From Deltaproteobacteria bacterium (GTDB lineage Bacteria; Myxococcota_A; Polyangia; HGW-17; SLPX01), in assembly GCA_021162935.1 (NCBI GenBank), contig JAGGXR010000028.1, forward strand, positions 1 through 64,000: 64,000 bases of DNA. The letters are read 5' to 3'. The notes under the pieces were generated by a model. It worked only from the letters and a program-made list of their open reading frames with translations, did not search any database and had not been told where the DNA came from. The translations under genes and the position numbers were made by a program. Positions within the stretch are counted from its first letter, which is position 1, and the number at the start of each line of letters is the position of its first letter. Shown in pieces: positions 36,303 through 45,351 of the stretch.

Positions 36303-38003
36303 ATGCGCCGACCACTTCGGTTCTGGTCTTTGGTTTGGATGATCGTCCTGTTGGGGCCGGTCTCATGTCGGAGGGACGTTCCGCACTTTCAGGTGTCCAC
36401 CAGACCCATTATCAATGGGACGTTGGACCAAAGTGCCGAGCACCAGGCCGTGGTCTGTGTGAAGCATTCCAGTGGCTACCTGTGTTCGGGGACCCTCATT
36501 GCACCCAGAGTGGTGGTCACGGCGGCCCACTGCACCGATGGTAAATCGATCAGCGGATTCACCGTGATTTTCGGAAGTGACATCCATGGATCCACGCAGC
36601 AGCGGTCGGTCAGTGATCTGTGGCAGCACCCAGGATTTGTCATTTCCCACAATCCTCAAGATCCCCTCGCGCTGAACGACATTTCGCTGCTTCGGCTGTC
36701 GAACGATGCACCCGGCGGGATTACGCCCATTCCATACCTGCCGGCTGCCTATGCCCTGACCAACGAGGACGTCGGGATCGCGTTGACGTTCGTGGGCTTC
36801 GGCAAGGATGAAAATGGACATGTGGGACGCAAGCTGATGCTGACCGGGAGCCTGAGTATGGTCTGTGACGGCCCAGGGAATTGTACCTGGAACGGTGCCG
36901 TGGTCGGGCCGCATTTCATCGGTTTCCAGGAGAGCGAGGGTGGGCCGTGCAGTGGGGATAGCGGAGGTCCGGCGCTCGTCGAGCGTTATGGACAGAGCTA
37001 CGTGGCGGGGTTGGCTTCCTGGGTGGACGACGACTGCCAATATTTCGGCGCGAGTACGAAAGTGGACGCGTACCAGACCGAGATCGAGGCGTTCATCGGG
37101 AATCAGCATCCCGAGGATTGCCTCAATGGCATAGACGACGACGCAGACGGCGTCATTGATTGCGCGGATCCGGAATGCGCGGCTCAGGCCTACTGCAGCG
37201 GCCCAGTGGCTTGCGAATCAGCCACAGCCCTGACCTGCGGTCAGACAGTTACAGGAGACAGCAGCGGAGGCGCGGAGCGGTACGTGACGTACGGCTGCAG
37301 TCAGGATCAGCAACTCGGTTCCGAAGTCGCCTACCAGTTTTCCATTCCAGTGGGCACAGAGGCGCATGTCACTTTGAAGCCCTCGGGTGGACAGGACCTG
37401 AACCTGTTCGTGCTGCACGCGGGCCAGGGAAGCTGCGATCCCAGTGCCTGCATGGCGTCTTCTGAAAACAAGGGAGGCGACAAAACGGAGAAGGTGGACC
37501 TGGTCATTCCCGAAGGGGGAAGCTACGTCGTGGTGGATGGAGTCGAGGGAGGTGGGGCCTACAGTCTGACCGTGACCTGTGGCCCCGACCAGGAAGACTG
37601 CCACAATGGGGTGGATGACGACGGGGACGGAAAAACCGACTGTGCGGATACAGACTGCGCCACGGATACGGCCTGCGTCGAAGGAAGCGAAGACTGCCAG
37701 AACGGGGTGGATGACGACGGGGACGGAAAGACCGACTGTGCGGATTCGGACTGCGCCACGGATACGGCCTGTGTCCAAGGAAGCGAAGACTGCCAGAACG
37801 GGGTGGATGACGACGGGGACGGAAAGATCGACTGCGAGGACTCCGATTGCAACGGAAAGGCCGACTGCGGACAGGTCGGCCTGACGATCGTGGGCGGCTG
37901 CCACGTGCTGCCGAGCGGGGGCCGCGGGCGGCCCATCCCGATTTCCTTCCCTGTGTTGATGACGATGGCCGCACTCTGGATCCTGCTGCGTCGTCGACGC
38001 TGA
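36303..38003 (+). CDS. Trypsin-like serine protease with MopE-type repeats and C-terminal anchor
   Basis: 566 residues from ATG 36303, placed 7 bases after GGAGG; ATG 36297 would be only 1 base away. An N-terminal lipoprotein-like signal ends VSC. The S1 domain has RPIINGTLD, TAAHC (His), NDISLLRL (Asp) and GGPCSGDSGGPAL (Ser). After a beta-sandwich-like domain come three 32-residue Cys/Asp repeats (CQNGVDDDGDGKTDC); the 96-bp units at 37593, 37689 and 37785 are nearly identical. The C-terminus has GGCHVLPSG, a hydrophobic helix and RRRR, similar to a MYXO-CTERM anchor but with one Cys. Likely an active surface protease. Confidence 0.88.
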   Translation: MRRPLRFWSLVWMIVLLGPVSCRRDVPHFQVSTRPIINGTLDQSAEHQAVVCVKHSSGYLCSGTLIAPRVVVTAAHCTDGKSISGFTVIFGSDIHGSTQQRSVSDLWQHPGFVISHNPQDPLALNDISLLRLSNDAPGGITPIPYLPAAYALTNEDVGIALTFVGFGKDENGHVGRKLMLTGSLSMVCDGPGNCTWNGAVVGPHFIGFQESEGGPCSGDSGGPALVERYGQSYVAGLASWVDDDCQYFGASTKVDAYQTEIEAFIGNQHPEDCLNGIDDDADGVIDCADPECAAQAYCSGPVACESATALTCGQTVTGDSSGGAERYVTYGCSQDQQLGSEVAYQFSIPVGTEAHVTLKPSGGQDLNLFVLHAGQGSCDPSACMASSENKGGDKTEKVDLVIPEGGSYVVVDGVEGGGAYSLTVTCGPDQEDCHNGVDDDGDGKTDCADTDCATDTACVEGSEDCQNGVDDDGDGKTDCADSDCATDTACVQGSEDCQNGVDDDGDGKIDCEDSDCNGKADCGQVGLTIVGGCHVLPSGGRGRPIPISFPVLMTMAALWILLRRRR

Positions 38004-38165
38004 CGTCGAGCCACGGTGGCCTCGTGGCCCGCACCATTTTTTGCACACACACTGCTGTTTCGATGAACGTTTCATCCTGGAAGCTTTCCGAAAGAACTTT
38101 TGAGACCTTCCTGCGTCTGTGGGGAAAGAGCACTTGAGCCGATAGACTCGGCAAGGAGGGTCGTC

Positions 38166-40625
38166 ATGAAAAAAACACGCTTTATCACTGGAGTCGCTGC
38201 CATTCTGGTTCTGGCTGGTGCGGCAAGGCCGGCATCGGCCCTGCCCTGGTTTGCCAGGCTGGTCCATCCCGTCCACGCGATTCGCATGGATCGCCTCATG
38301 GTCAGGATGGACAAGACGTTGTCTCGAAGGCGCGGGGTGAGCTACGCCAGCTTGAGGAGTCTCGTCCACCCGGCTGCGGACAAGACGCTGGCGCCCTATT
38401 TTCACAAGCCAGGAAGTAAGGGCAAGGGCGTCGAAGAACTGCCACTCAAGGCGACGTCCGCCAAGGTGGACATCGCTGGTGTCATGGCCAGGGTGCAGGT
38501 GACACAGGTCTACAAGAACACGGGAACCAAGCCCATCGAGGCGGTCTACGTGTTTCCAGCTTCGAGTCGGGCTGCGGTCCACGGTATGCGCATGAAGATT
38601 GGTGATAGGACCATCGAAGCCAAGATCCAGGAGCGCAAGCAGGCCAGGGCCACCTATCAGCGGGCTCGACAGCAGGGACGCCGCACCTCGTTACTCGAGC
38701 AGCAGCGGCCCAACGTATTCACCATGAACGTGGCGAACATCATGCCCGGGGACACGATTCGCGTTCAGCTCGACTACAGCGAGTTGCTCGTTCCCGAAGA
38801 TGGGGTCTACGAGTTCGTGTACCCGACCGTGGTGGGGCCGAGGTATGGTCGTGGAGCTCCAAGGTCGGACCATTGGATTTCGAATCCGTATCTGCGACAC
38901 GGCTCCAAGGTTCCGTACAGCTTTGGCATGAAGGCGCACATTGCGACGCCCATTGGGATCAAATCTTTGACGTCTCCATCCCACAAGGTCAATATTCAGT
39001 TTGCATCCAAGAGCAGCGCAGACGTGACGTTGGCTTCCGGTGCGGGCGGCAACAGGGACTTCGTGCTTCGCTATCGTCTGGCGGGCAACCGGATCGAGAC
39101 CGGCGTCATGACGTACAATGCCGGGGGCGAGAAGTTTTTCCTCGTCATGATGGAGCCGCCCCGACGGGTCAAGACGGCGCAGATTCCTAATCGTGAGTAC
39201 ATCTTCGTCCTGGACGTGTCTGGTTCCATGTGGGGGTTTCCCCTCAACACGGCCAAGGTTCTGATCACGGATCTCATCCAGCATCTACGGCCCACCGACT
39301 ACTTCAACGTGGTCCTGTTTGCCGGAACCGCAGCCACCCTGTTTCCCAAGTCGCAGCCAGCGGTCGAGGGAAACGTGAACCAGGCGCTCGCCATGATCGG
39401 CCGCACGAGGGGCAGCGGTGGGACCGAACTCCTTGACGGGCTCAAGCGGGCCTATGGCATTCCGAGGCCGGCACGCCACATTTCGCGGAGCGTCGTGGTC
39501 ATCACGGATGGCTTCGTGGGTGTCGAGGCGCAGAGTTTCCGCTACATCCGCAAGCATCTGTCCCAGGGCAACTGTTTCGCCTTTGGGATTGGCAGTTCGG
39601 TGAACCGAGGCCTCATCGAAGGAATGGCGCGCGCCGGTATGGGCGAGCCCTTCGTGGTGCTCAAACCGACTGAGGCGGGCTCCAAGGCGTCCAAATTCCG
39701 CAGCTATATCCAGTCTCCGGTCCTGACGGAAATCAAGGTGGCCTTTTCGGGGACGTCGGTCTACGACCTGTCCCCAAAGCACGTGCCCGATCTGCTGGCC
39801 AAGCGACCTTTGGTGCTCTTCGGCAAGTACCGTGGCAACCTGGCCGGCAGCGTGACGGTGACGGGACAAACCGGAGAAGGCGCGTTCCGCAAGAAGATGT
39901 CCTTTGCCGCGGCCCAATCGAAGCCATCTAATAAGCCGATTCGGGTCCTGTGGGCCCGCAAGTGGGTCGAAACCCTGTCCGACCAACTCGCCATGATTCC
40001 GAGCAATGCGGACCTCAAGAAGGGCATCACGAATCTCGGCCTGACCTACCATTTGCTGACCAGGTACACCTCGTTCGTGGCGGTGGATTCCGTCCGGGCC
40101 AGGACCCACGGCGGCCTCGTGTCCGTCAACCAGCCCCTGCCTCTGCCCCAGGGCGTCTCGAATTACGCCATCGGCGGGAGCGCGGGTGGCCGTAGGACGG
40201 GACTTCGCCGATACCGGCGTGTTCGGAGCCGTGGGTACGGCAGTGCGAATCCTCTGGCCGGCCTGATGAACAGACCAGTTCCTGCGGCGAAGCGCCCCAA
40301 GTCGCCCGCCGATGGAGTCGCCGATGAGGCCACGTCTGTCCGGGCAAACCCATACCTGCAAGCACGAAAGACGCGTCGCCTGCGCCGGGTGCGACATCTC
40401 ATCATGAGGCGGCTGTCTCATCTGTCTTGCCTCAAGCGGTGGGGGAAGGGGCGCGGGTCTGTGACCGTGACCGTCAAGATTACCTCGCGAGGCCGAATCG
40501 TGGTTCTGGGTGTGCCTGCCAAGGTGGCTCGTTGTGTCAAGAGTACCGTCTCTGGCATCATCCGGTCCCACCTGAACCGCCAGGCACGACGAGGTATCAC
40601 CTTCCGTATCCAGCTCCACTTCTAG
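38166..40625 (+). CDS. VIT and VWA domain exported protein with AgmX/PglI-like C-terminus
   Basis: 819 residues from ATG 38166 (AAGGAGG 7 bases upstream). Signal peptide ends PASA. The VIT domain (about 95-220) includes VTQVYKNTGTKPIEAVYVFPA and EARATYQRARQ-like KQARATYQRARQQG. The VWA domain starts with FVLDVSGSMWGFP, a MIDAS DxSxS metal site, and later has TDGFVGVE. Near the end CLKRWGKGRGSVTVTVKI to CVKSTVSGIIRSH resembles the AgmX/PglI C-terminal domain linked with gliding and envelope complexes in Myxococcus. Probably an envelope protein assembling with partners by metal-dependent adhesion. Confidence 0.88.
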   Translation: MKKTRFITGVAAILVLAGAARPASALPWFARLVHPVHAIRMDRLMVRMDKTLSRRRGVSYASLRSLVHPAADKTLAPYFHKPGSKGKGVEELPLKATSAKVDIAGVMARVQVTQVYKNTGTKPIEAVYVFPASSRAAVHGMRMKIGDRTIEAKIQERKQARATYQRARQQGRRTSLLEQQRPNVFTMNVANIMPGDTIRVQLDYSELLVPEDGVYEFVYPTVVGPRYGRGAPRSDHWISNPYLRHGSKVPYSFGMKAHIATPIGIKSLTSPSHKVNIQFASKSSADVTLASGAGGNRDFVLRYRLAGNRIETGVMTYNAGGEKFFLVMMEPPRRVKTAQIPNREYIFVLDVSGSMWGFPLNTAKVLITDLIQHLRPTDYFNVVLFAGTAATLFPKSQPAVEGNVNQALAMIGRTRGSGGTELLDGLKRAYGIPRPARHISRSVVVITDGFVGVEAQSFRYIRKHLSQGNCFAFGIGSSVNRGLIEGMARAGMGEPFVVLKPTEAGSKASKFRSYIQSPVLTEIKVAFSGTSVYDLSPKHVPDLLAKRPLVLFGKYRGNLAGSVTVTGQTGEGAFRKKMSFAAAQSKPSNKPIRVLWARKWVETLSDQLAMIPSNADLKKGITNLGLTYHLLTRYTSFVAVDSVRARTHGGLVSVNQPLPLPQGVSNYAIGGSAGGRRTGLRRYRRVRSRGYGSANPLAGLMNRPVPAAKRPKSPADGVADEATSVRANPYLQARKTRRLRRVRHLIMRRLSHLSCLKRWGKGRGSVTVTVKITSRGRIVVLGVPAKVARCVKSTVSGIIRSHLNRQARRGITFRIQLHF

Positions 40626-40882
40626 GATCGTTCCATCCCAGCAGTCACTGGATTCAAATCACCACCCACTGGATTCCGTTCTGCCACCACAAACGTTGTG
40701 ATGATTGGACAGCGCACGCCGTTCCCGTCTCAGGCGCAGCAGAGCCTGCATTGCCTCGATTCGATTTCATGGCCAATCATATTCAACCGGATCTTCCGTT
40801 GTGTGGGGTACCCGCAAAGCCGCAGGTTACGGCCCGGCTGCTCCGCAGGCTGGCTGCGCTGCATGGTTGGGATTTCGTGCGA

Positions 40883-40968
40883 GGCCTCCGGTTCAGTTGA
40901 CAGGGCGGTGCGCTGTGTTGTATTCCGGCAACGCTCACGGTTGCCCAGGAATTGGGCGCAACCTGCCG
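40883..40968. repeat. 86-bp direct repeat, left copy
   Basis: Identical over 86 bases to 42338-42423, in the same orientation. It starts GGCCTCCGGTTCAGTTGACA and ends CGCAACCTGCCG. Internally GGCAAC and GTTGCC can pair around GCTCACG, and GTTGCCCA can pair with TGGG-CG-CAAC leaving two bulged bases. It bounds the left side of the three-gene cassette. Confidence 0.95.
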
Positions 40969-41002
40969 TTCTCACGCGTCTTCCTGGGCGAGGTGCTTTG
41001 AG

Positions 41003-41033
41003 TTGCCTATGCGCCTCCGTTTCCTGATATAAT
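41003..41033 (+). promoter_or_regulatory. Candidate promoter of the small-gene cassette
   Basis: A perfect TATAAT at 41028-41033; the best -35 is TTGCCT at 41003-41008, with a long 19-base spacer. It lies 75 bases before the first cassette gene. Confidence 0.4.
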
Positions 41034-41061
41034 GAACGGGACAATACGAGTGGCATGTGGA

Positions 41062-41091
41062 CCGGAGCCCGGGGCCGGGAGCCCCCTCCGG
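41062..41091 (+). promoter_or_regulatory. Strong hairpin abutting the ribosome binding site
   Basis: CCGGAG (41062-41067) pairs with CTCCGG (41086-41091), and inside it GGGGC pairs with GCCCC around CGGGA. The ribosome binding site AAAGGAGG (41092-41099) follows with no gap. This could mask or present the site. Confidence 0.5.
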
Positions 41092-41107
41092 AAAGGAGGT
41101 TGTACGG

Positions 41108-41284
41108 ATGCGACGACTCATTATTGTCCTGATGTTGGCAGGCCTGGCCGTCGCCAGCTTCTGGCTGGCGACCTGCAAGGATTCCGGCGAAAACCGGGCC
41201 GAGAAGTACTACGAGCCGGTCGGCGCTGAGTGGATGACGATCTCGGTGCCCCTGGTCACCGAGGCGGACCTGGGGGCGCTGTGA
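41108..41284 (+). CDS. Small lipoprotein-like or membrane peptide of 58 residues
   Basis: Starts 8 bases after a near-perfect AAAGGAGG. MRRLIIVLMLAGLAVASFWL forms a hydrophobic signal and is followed by ATCKDSGENR, where Cys22 could be a lipidated residue though the lipobox is poor. The remainder (EWMTISVPLVTEADLGAL) has no known motif. First gene of the cassette between the 86-bp repeats; the next gene begins 44 bases downstream. Confidence 0.6.
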   Translation: MRRLIIVLMLAGLAVASFWLATCKDSGENRAEKYYEPVGAEWMTISVPLVTEADLGAL

Positions 41285-41328
41285 GCGGGCGCGGTCCTGC
41301 GCCCCGAACGCAACTGGAGGAAAAGACC

Positions 41329-41838
41329 ATGAAAAAAATGACCACTGCCCTGGCCGTCGTCCTGTTCACCAGTGTGCTGTTCGGTGCCCCCGCCCGCGGG
41401 GACGGGATCCCGCCGGGGTACCACCTCGTGTTTCGGGATGTGCTGATCACGAACGTCGACGAGCACCCCGACATCGTGCTGGTAGCCTACGTCGTCGGTC
41501 CGATGATCGACACCTACGAGGCTGCGGTGGTCGAGCAGGGCGTGCCTCTGAACAAAGGGTACAAGTTCAATAGCCTGCGGCTCTTCGCTCTGCAGAAGAG
41601 CGCTTTCGACAACGCCGGCGGCCTCGCGGGGATCGACTTCAAAAGCCTCGCCGCCACCATCGAGCCCGCAGAGATCATCGATCCCGGCATGTACCTGGTG
41701 GTGGACGAGAACCCCCTTCAGACCGAGGAATGCTTCTACCGGATCCAGTCGACGGGGGCGGGTGTGGTGACCCTGGCGCTCAAGAGCCGGGTCCTCAAGT
41801 ACAACAACGGAACAACGGACCGGGTCGAGGAATTCTAG
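41329..41838 (+). CDS. Secreted protein of unknown function, 169 residues
   Basis: GGAGG precedes the ATG. Signal peptide about 1-23 (MKKMTTALAVVLFTSVLFGA, cleavage near ARG-DG). The mature domain is about 145 residues, beta-rich (YHLVFRDVLITNVDEHPD, MYLVVDENPLQTEECFYRI), one Cys. No family recognised. Middle gene of the three-gene cassette; it ends 4 bases before the next start, so the two are coupled. Confidence 0.68.
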   Translation: MKKMTTALAVVLFTSVLFGAPARGDGIPPGYHLVFRDVLITNVDEHPDIVLVAYVVGPMIDTYEAAVVEQGVPLNKGYKFNSLRLFALQKSAFDNAGGLAGIDFKSLAATIEPAEIIDPGMYLVVDENPLQTEECFYRIQSTGAGVVTLALKSRVLKYNNGTTDRVEEF

Positions 41839-41842
41839 CCCC

Positions 41843-42229
41843 GTGGATGCGCAGCGAACCGTGTACGAGACTCTTTTCCTCCAGGGGCTCGCCATCACCG
41901 TCGTCACGGAGACCACGCTCCTGGTCCTCTTCGTCCGCGTTTCCCTCCGGGACTCGGCGGATGCCGACCCGCCGCTCATGCACCTCCTTGCTTGCGGCCT
42001 TCTGTGCTCTGGCGCGACCTTGCCCTATATCTGGTTCGTGCTGCCGCGGTACATACATACGCGTTCGGTGTACGTGGTCGTCGCGGAGTGCTTCGCCGTC
42101 CTGGTCGAGATCGGGATCATTCGTCTGGTGCTCCGCCTCTCCTGGGCTCGGTCGGCGGTCGCGTCCCTGCTCTGCAACCTCGGCTCCTTCGGTATAGGAG
42201 AGCTGCTCAAGGCGCTCCGCCTCTGGTGA
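41843..42229 (+). CDS. Small multi-span membrane protein, 128 residues
   Basis: GTG start 4 bases after the previous stop. Three or four hydrophobic helices: LFLQGLAITVVTETTLLVLF, LLACGLLCSGATLPYIWFVL, VYVVVAECFAVLVEIGIIRL and the C-terminal SLLCNLGSFGIGELL. No known family; a few Cys and Glu residues lie within helices. Last gene of the cassette and possibly the membrane partner of the secreted protein. Confidence 0.65.
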   Translation: MDAQRTVYETLFLQGLAITVVTETTLLVLFVRVSLRDSADADPPLMHLLACGLLCSGATLPYIWFVLPRYIHTRSVYVVVAECFAVLVEIGIIRLVLRLSWARSAVASLLCNLGSFGIGELLKALRLW

Positions 42230-42337
42230 TCGGATCGCAGCCCCTGCGAACGGACACGAGATCCAGCTCATCCCTGGCGTTGGGCCGGACAAGCCCGAAG
42301 ACTTCAGCGATCTCACTTGAGCGCTCAATCCACCCAT

Positions 42338-42423
42338 GGCCTCCGGTTCAGTTGACAGGGCGGTGCGCTGTGTTGTATTCCGGCAACGCTCACGGTTGCC
42401 CAGGAATTGGGCGCAACCTGCCG
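42338..42423. repeat. 86-bp direct repeat, right copy
   Basis: Perfect copy of 40883-40968, offset by 1455 bases. It ends about 126 bases before the ileS start; flanking bases on both sides of the two copies differ, so the edges are real. Confidence 0.95.
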
Positions 42424-42549
42424 ATGATAGACCGCGTCGTTGTCGATTTGGTGGCCGGCGGTCGAGCGATCCAGGTATCGAGGATGCGAACGGTCGAGTC
42501 GGTATGACGACCCTGTGTGTGGGCGGTTGGATACGGAGAGGAGTCGGAC

Positions 42550-45351
42550 GTGGAACTGAAAGACACATTACATCTGCCGAAGACGGCGTTCAAAATGCGA
42601 GGCAATTTAGCCAAGCGTGAGCCGGAGATCCTGGCTCGTTGGGACGAGGAGAAGCTCTACGAGCGGATCCTCGAAGCGAGAAAGGATGCGCCCGTTTTTC
42701 TGCTGCACGACGGACCGCCTTATGCGAACGGTCACATCCATTACGGCCACATTCTGAACAAGGTCTTAAAGGACATCGTGGTGAAGTATCGGACCATGGC
42801 AGGCCATTACGTGAAGTTTGTGCCGGGCTGGGACTGCCACGGCCTGCCCATCGAATTGCACGTGGATCGGGAGCTGGGCAAGGCCAAGGAGGGGATGTCC
42901 AAGATCGAGGTCCGCAAGGCATGCCGTGATTACGCCATGGGTTGGGTCGAGACCCAGAAGAACGAGTTTCGCCGCCTGGGTTGCTTCGGTCTGTGGGACG
43001 AACCCTACCTGACCCTGGATCACTCCTACGAGGCGGCCATCGTTCGGGAACTCGGTCAGTTCATGGACGGCGGGTACCTGTATCGCGGCCGCAAACCGGT
43101 CTACTGGTGCGGGTCCTGTGAGACGGCGCTTGCCGAAGCCGAGGTGGAGTACAAGGACCACAAGTCGCCCTCCATTTATGTGAAGTTTCCTCTGGTGGAC
43201 GACCCTGCGTTTTTGGGGCCAGAGTTTGCGGGCAAGAAAGTGTCCCTCGTCATCTGGACGACCACGCCTTGGACGATCCCTTCGAACCTGGCGGTGGTCG
43301 CCTGGCCCGAGTATTCGTACGTGGCCTTGGAGGTCGCAGGAGAGTTCCTCATCGTGGCCAAGGACCTGGTGGACAGTTTCCTTGCCGATTGTGCGTTGGA
43401 GGCGAAGGAGCGCAAGCCCATCGACATGACCCTGCTCGAAGGGCGGCGGTACGTCCATCCCATGATGGAGCCCAAGACCGACAAGGATTTTCGGGTCTGG
43501 TTTGCGCCCCATGTCACGCTGGAGCAGGGCACCGGCCTCGTGCACACGGCGCCGGGGCACGGCGCCGAAGACTACGTGGTTGGGCAGGAGCAGGGCCTGG
43601 CCGTGTTCGCCCCCGTGGATGACCAGGGCCGCTTCACAGACGAGGTGCCTGCCTACGCGGGGATGCATGTGCACGAAGCGAACCCGAAGGTGGTCGCTGA
43701 CCTGCATGCAGCCGGCGTGCTCATGAACAAACCGGGGCAGGAGGTGGAACACTCCTATCCCCATTGCTGGCGCTGTAAGAGTCCCATCGTGTTTCGGGCC
43801 ACACCTCAGTGGTTCGTGAACCTGGAAAACGACGGGCTGAGGGGCAAGGCGCTCGACGAGATCGACAGGACCCGTTGGGTGCCCCATTGGGGCCACGAGC
43901 GGATCTACGGCATGGTGCAGACCAGGCCGGATTGGTGTCTGACCAGGCAGCGGTCCTGGGGTGTGCCCTTGCCCATCGTGTACTGTGATTCCTGCGGTGA
44001 ACCCGTGGTGAGCGGCGAGTTTGCACGCAAGGTGGCGGACCTGTTTCTCAAAGAAGGGGCCGATGCGTGGTTTGCTCGTTCGGCCGAGGAGCTCCTTCCG
44101 GCTGGTTTGGCCTGCGCCAAATGTGGCGGGACTTCGTTTCGCAAGGAAACCGACATCGTGGACGTGTGGTTCGAGTCCGGGGTGAGTTGGGCCGCCGTGT
44201 GTGAGGGGGTCGAGGGCATGGGCTTGCCGGTCGATCTGTACCTCGAGGGCAGCGACCAGCATCGGGGCTGGTTCCACTCGGCGCTCCTGACCGGGGTCGC
44301 CACGAGGGGCAAGGCCCCGTACAAGACCGTCTTGACCCACGGATTCGTGGTGGACGAGAACGGTCAGCCGTATTCAAAGTCGTTGAAGAACTACGAGCCT
44401 CCGGACAAGATTCTTTCCAAGCTGGGCGCCGAGATTTTCCGGCTGTGGGTGGCTTCCGAGGACTATCGAAACGATATCCGCATCTCGGACGAGATCATTG
44501 CGCGCCTCAGTGAAGGGTATCGACGGATCCGCAATACCTGTCGCTTCATGCTCGGGACCCTGTCCGACTTCGATCCGGATCGTGATTCGGTGGCGGATGC
44601 GGATCTGACCGAGATGGATCGTTGGGTCCTGTCACGGCTCCAGGAGGTCGAAAAGCGGGCGCTCAAGGCGTACGAATCGTACGAGTTTCACAAAGTCTAT
44701 CGGGCTCTGCTCGACTTTTCGTCGGTGGACCTGTCGTCCTTTTATTTAGACGTGGCCAAAGATCGACTTTACTGTGACGAGGGGCCGAGCCGGCGGGCGG
44801 CGCAGACCACGATCTACGAGGTGCTGCGTTCGGTGGCCACCCTGTCCGCGCCGTTTTTGAGCTTTACGGCCGAGGATATCTGGTCGCACATGCCGCATCG
44901 TGGTGGTGATCCCGATTCGGTGCACCTTGCCGAATTCCCTGCGCCTGACGTTTCTCGCCGAAACGTGGAGATCGAGCAGGTCTACGACGCGTTGCGGATC
45001 GTTCGTCAGGAAGTGACCCGAGCCATCGAGCCCTTCCGCGCCGCCAAGCATCATTCCCTCGATGCTGCCGTGGTCGTGGCGCCGGCCGGAGACTTCCAGC
45101 GCAAAGTCCTGACCGATCGGGCCGACGAATTGGCAGACCTGTTCATTGTCTCGAAGGTGTCCATCTCCGACCAGGATGCGTCTGGTGACCTGCCCGAGGT
45201 CAGCTTCGTCGAGGCCGAAGGGGACAAGTGTCCCAGGTGCTGGAAACGCACGCCGATACCCCAGGCGGTGGAGCCTTGGGGAGCCGTCTGCCCCAGGTGC
45301 GCCGAGGTGCTCAGGTCCATATCCGTGTCTGACGATGGTGGTGCTGCATGA
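42550..45351 (+). CDS. ileS: Isoleucyl-tRNA synthetase
   Basis: 933 residues from GTG 42550 with GAGAGGAG upstream, matching the bacterial (E. coli-type) length. It charges tRNA-Ile and edits valine. HIGH-type motif is PYANGHIHYGH, and the KMSKS-type loop reads PYSKSLKN rather than the usual MSKS. The editing domain has WTTTPWTIPSNLAV. The C-terminal zinc finger is CPRCWKR to CPRCAEVL. It overlaps lspA by ATGA (45348-45351), a conserved pair. Confidence 0.96.
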   Translation: MELKDTLHLPKTAFKMRGNLAKREPEILARWDEEKLYERILEARKDAPVFLLHDGPPYANGHIHYGHILNKVLKDIVVKYRTMAGHYVKFVPGWDCHGLPIELHVDRELGKAKEGMSKIEVRKACRDYAMGWVETQKNEFRRLGCFGLWDEPYLTLDHSYEAAIVRELGQFMDGGYLYRGRKPVYWCGSCETALAEAEVEYKDHKSPSIYVKFPLVDDPAFLGPEFAGKKVSLVIWTTTPWTIPSNLAVVAWPEYSYVALEVAGEFLIVAKDLVDSFLADCALEAKERKPIDMTLLEGRRYVHPMMEPKTDKDFRVWFAPHVTLEQGTGLVHTAPGHGAEDYVVGQEQGLAVFAPVDDQGRFTDEVPAYAGMHVHEANPKVVADLHAAGVLMNKPGQEVEHSYPHCWRCKSPIVFRATPQWFVNLENDGLRGKALDEIDRTRWVPHWGHERIYGMVQTRPDWCLTRQRSWGVPLPIVYCDSCGEPVVSGEFARKVADLFLKEGADAWFARSAEELLPAGLACAKCGGTSFRKETDIVDVWFESGVSWAAVCEGVEGMGLPVDLYLEGSDQHRGWFHSALLTGVATRGKAPYKTVLTHGFVVDENGQPYSKSLKNYEPPDKILSKLGAEIFRLWVASEDYRNDIRISDEIIARLSEGYRRIRNTCRFMLGTLSDFDPDRDSVADADLTEMDRWVLSRLQEVEKRALKAYESYEFHKVYRALLDFSSVDLSSFYLDVAKDRLYCDEGPSRRAAQTTIYEVLRSVATLSAPFLSFTAEDIWSHMPHRGGDPDSVHLAEFPAPDVSRRNVEIEQVYDALRIVRQEVTRAIEPFRAAKHHSLDAAVVVAPAGDFQRKVLTDRADELADLFIVSKVSISDQDASGDLPEVSFVEAEGDKCPRCWKRTPIPQAVEPWGAVCPRCAEVLRSISVSDDGGAA

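Noticed and set aside
40883-42423. Integron attC cassette
   Set aside because: The 86-bp repeats have hairpins but the ends do not fit RYYYAAC and GTTRRRY, and no integrase gene is seen.
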